From the NCBI GenBank assembly GCA_903821905.1, contig CAIJMQ010000082.1, positions 1 to 6,873 on the forward strand: a DNA stretch of 6,873 nt. The letters are read 5' to 3'. The DNA comes from an uncultured bacterium (GTDB lineage Bacteria; CAIJMQ01). The stretch's first letter is position 1. Every line of letters begins with the position of its first letter. Below the pieces are notes generated by a model. It searched no databases and had not been told where the DNA came from. It saw nothing but the letters and a program-made list of their open reading frames with translations. Below, in pieces: positions 5,932-6,873 of the stretch. Position numbers and translations under genes: made by a program.

Positions 5932-6474
5932 TTAGGATAGTTTTTTTATCCTCTCATACTGGTCTTTGAGGTAAAAATCGGGGTCTTTTTTCATCTCTTC
6001 TATCCATTTACTAACTTTATATAACTTTTTACCTTTTTCTTCTTTAACATAAACTTCAACTATTCCCGCGTTAATGATAGCTTTCTTGCATCTCCAGCAG
6101 GGAGGCACAGGATATATTTTCCCCGTTTGGATGTCTTCTCCGTAAAGATAAAGTTTCGCTCCGACAACAGATATCCCATTCCTTGCTGCATTTACGATTG
6201 AATTTTCTTCCGCATGAACACTTCTGCATAATTCATAAAGAAGTCCTGAGGGAATGTTGAGTTTATCTCTTAAGCAGTAACCTATATCTATACAATTGGG
6301 AGTGCTACGGGGTGCACCAACATAACCGTCGCTTATATGTACATTACCTCTGACAACTACTGCGCCAAATCTTCTCCTTATACACGTACCCCTTCTTGAA
6401 ACCGCTTTTGCTATATTCAAGAAATATTCATCCCAATCTGGTCTTGTTATTTTTGTGTTTTTTTTATTTTTCAT
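5932..6474 (-). CDS. dCMP deaminase family protein
   Basis: The enzyme should convert dCMP to dUMP, the precursor of dTMP, in the cytoplasm. I start it at the ATG at 6474 (180 residues) because AGGAG stands 8 nt ahead; a TTG at 6510 is also in frame but would bury that site and overlap queF. The zinc-deaminase signature is complete: H87-A-E89 with E89 as proton shuttle, and PC126-W-R-C129 followed by KKAIINAGI. Further cysteines C31, C61, C67 and C83 could hold a second zinc, as in some dCMP deaminases. The gap from His87 to Cys126 is about ten residues longer than in the short bacterial forms because of a GEDIQTGKIYP insertion at 112-122. It follows queF by 16 nt and precedes the nrd promoter. 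Substrate choice (dCMP versus a related nucleotide) is inferred. Confidence 0.88.
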   Translation of the reverse strand: MKNKKNTKITRPDWDEYFLNIAKAVSRRGTCIRRRFGAVVVRGNVHISDGYVGAPRSTPNCIDIGYCLRDKLNIPSGLLYELCRSVHAEENSIVNAARNGISVVGAKLYLYGEDIQTGKIYPVPPCWRCKKAIINAGIVEVYVKEEKGKKLYKVSKWIEEMKKDPDFYLKDQYERIKKLS

Positions 6475-6482
6475 TATATATA

Positions 6483-6487
6483 CTCCT
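6483..6487 (-). promoter_or_regulatory. Ribosome binding site that fixes the dCMP deaminase start
   Basis: The minus strand reads AGGAG, 8 nt before the ATG at 6474, directly after the queF stop codon. It argues for the 6474 start over the upstream in-frame TTG and for queF-deaminase co-transcription. Confidence 0.8.
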
Positions 6488-6490
6488 AAT

Positions 6491-6873
6491 TTAAGGATAT
6501 TCTGCTTCAACTCTTATAGAGATTCCACCTCTTGCAACAAATTCCCCTACAACCTTTGCTTTTCTTGGTTTAGCTATCTTCACCACTTTTTCCAATATCC
6601 TATTTACTATATCTTCCGCAAAGCTGCCGTAATTACGAAACGAAAACATAAAAAATTTTAAAGATTTTGACTCTATACACTTCTTATCAGGGATATACTG
6701 GATGGTTATTTTACCAAAATCCGGCTGACCTGTTACAGGGCATATAGATGTAAACTCCGGGCAACTGAATTCTATCCAGTAATTCCTCTTTGGATAAGCA
6801 TTATCAAATACTTCAAGCTCTGCTTCTTCGGGCGAAGAAGGAAAACTAATTTTTTTTCTACCAAGAAGTGTCA
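6491..6873 (-). CDS. queF: NADPH-dependent 7-cyano-7-deazaguanine (preQ0) reductase, 5' end at window edge
   Basis: QueF reduces the nitrile of preQ0 to preQ1 in queuosine synthesis for tRNA. The window holds 126 codons plus stop; the codon at the edge shows only its last two bases, TG, so this may be the start codon or an internal one. It is the short, single-domain type. Counting from the first whole codon, CPVTGQPDF carries the nucleophilic Cys44 and Asp51, the NADPH motif ESKSLKFF is at 67-74, and the closing ARGGISI motif is at 113-119. Spacing matches Bacillus subtilis QueF without gaps (Cys55, Asp62, Glu97 map to 44, 51, 86). The residue matching His96 is Ala85 (SFAED instead of DFHED), which is unusual. 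It is the first of a pair with the dCMP deaminase. Confidence 0.92.
   Translation of the reverse strand, partial: TLLGRKKISFPSSPEEAELEVFDNAYPKRNYWIEFSCPEFTSICPVTGQPDFGKITIQYIPDKKCIESKSLKFFMFSFRNYGSFAEDIVNRILEKVVKIAKPRKAKVVGEFVARGGISIRVEAEYP

Noticed and set aside
6475-6510. Twelve-residue N-terminal extension of the deaminase from a TTG start
   Set aside because: It would run over the AGGAG ribosome site and the queF stop; the ATG at 6474 is ideally placed after AGGAG.

Overview
The window is AT-rich bacterial DNA, tightly packed with housekeeping genes. It carries seven protein genes, two of them cut by the window edges. An oxygen-sensitive class III (glycyl-radical) ribonucleotide reductase points to an anaerobe or facultative anaerobe. 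The mix of genes does not fix a phylum. Both divergent promoters near 1200 look like extended -10 (TGTGnTATAAT) promoters, and at least one gene (cca) appears to be read from a leaderless mRNA.

Layout. Positions 1-1147 (minus) hold the N-terminal 382 residues of a membrane sensor histidine kinase: a Cache-like outer domain between two membrane helices, HAMP, then the phosphoacceptor H-box. Its ATPase domain lies off the left edge. An 83-bp gap at 1148-1230 holds two back-to-back promoters inside a 13-bp-arm inverted repeat. Positions 1231-2583 (plus) encode a class II tRNA nucleotidyltransferase (cca) with an HD domain. Its stop codon directly abuts the stop codon of the convergent redoxin gene.

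Positions 2584-5750 (minus) form a compact cluster read nrdR > nrdD > redoxin: the ATP-cone repressor of ribonucleotide reductase genes, the anaerobic ribonucleotide reductase itself, and a 77-residue CPKC glutaredoxin-like protein. A consensus promoter (TTGACA, 16 bp, TATAAT) lies at 5872-5899, about 115 nt ahead of nrdR. Weak NrdR-box-like sequences overlap it. The activating enzyme NrdG is not in the window.

Positions 5932-6873 (minus) hold a second pair: queF (preQ0 reductase, queuosine pathway; 5' end at or just beyond the window edge) followed 16 nt later by a dCMP deaminase. dCMP deaminase supplies dUMP for thymidylate, so it shares dNTP supply with the nrd cluster.

I see no mobile element, CRISPR array, RNA gene or wholly new system. 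The points most worth checking are: the mirror-image divergent promoter with leaderless cca; an exact 15-bp tandem duplication in nrdD beside the putative thiyl-radical cysteine pair; the NrdD-redoxin pairing; and a QueF with Ala in place of a catalytic-site His.
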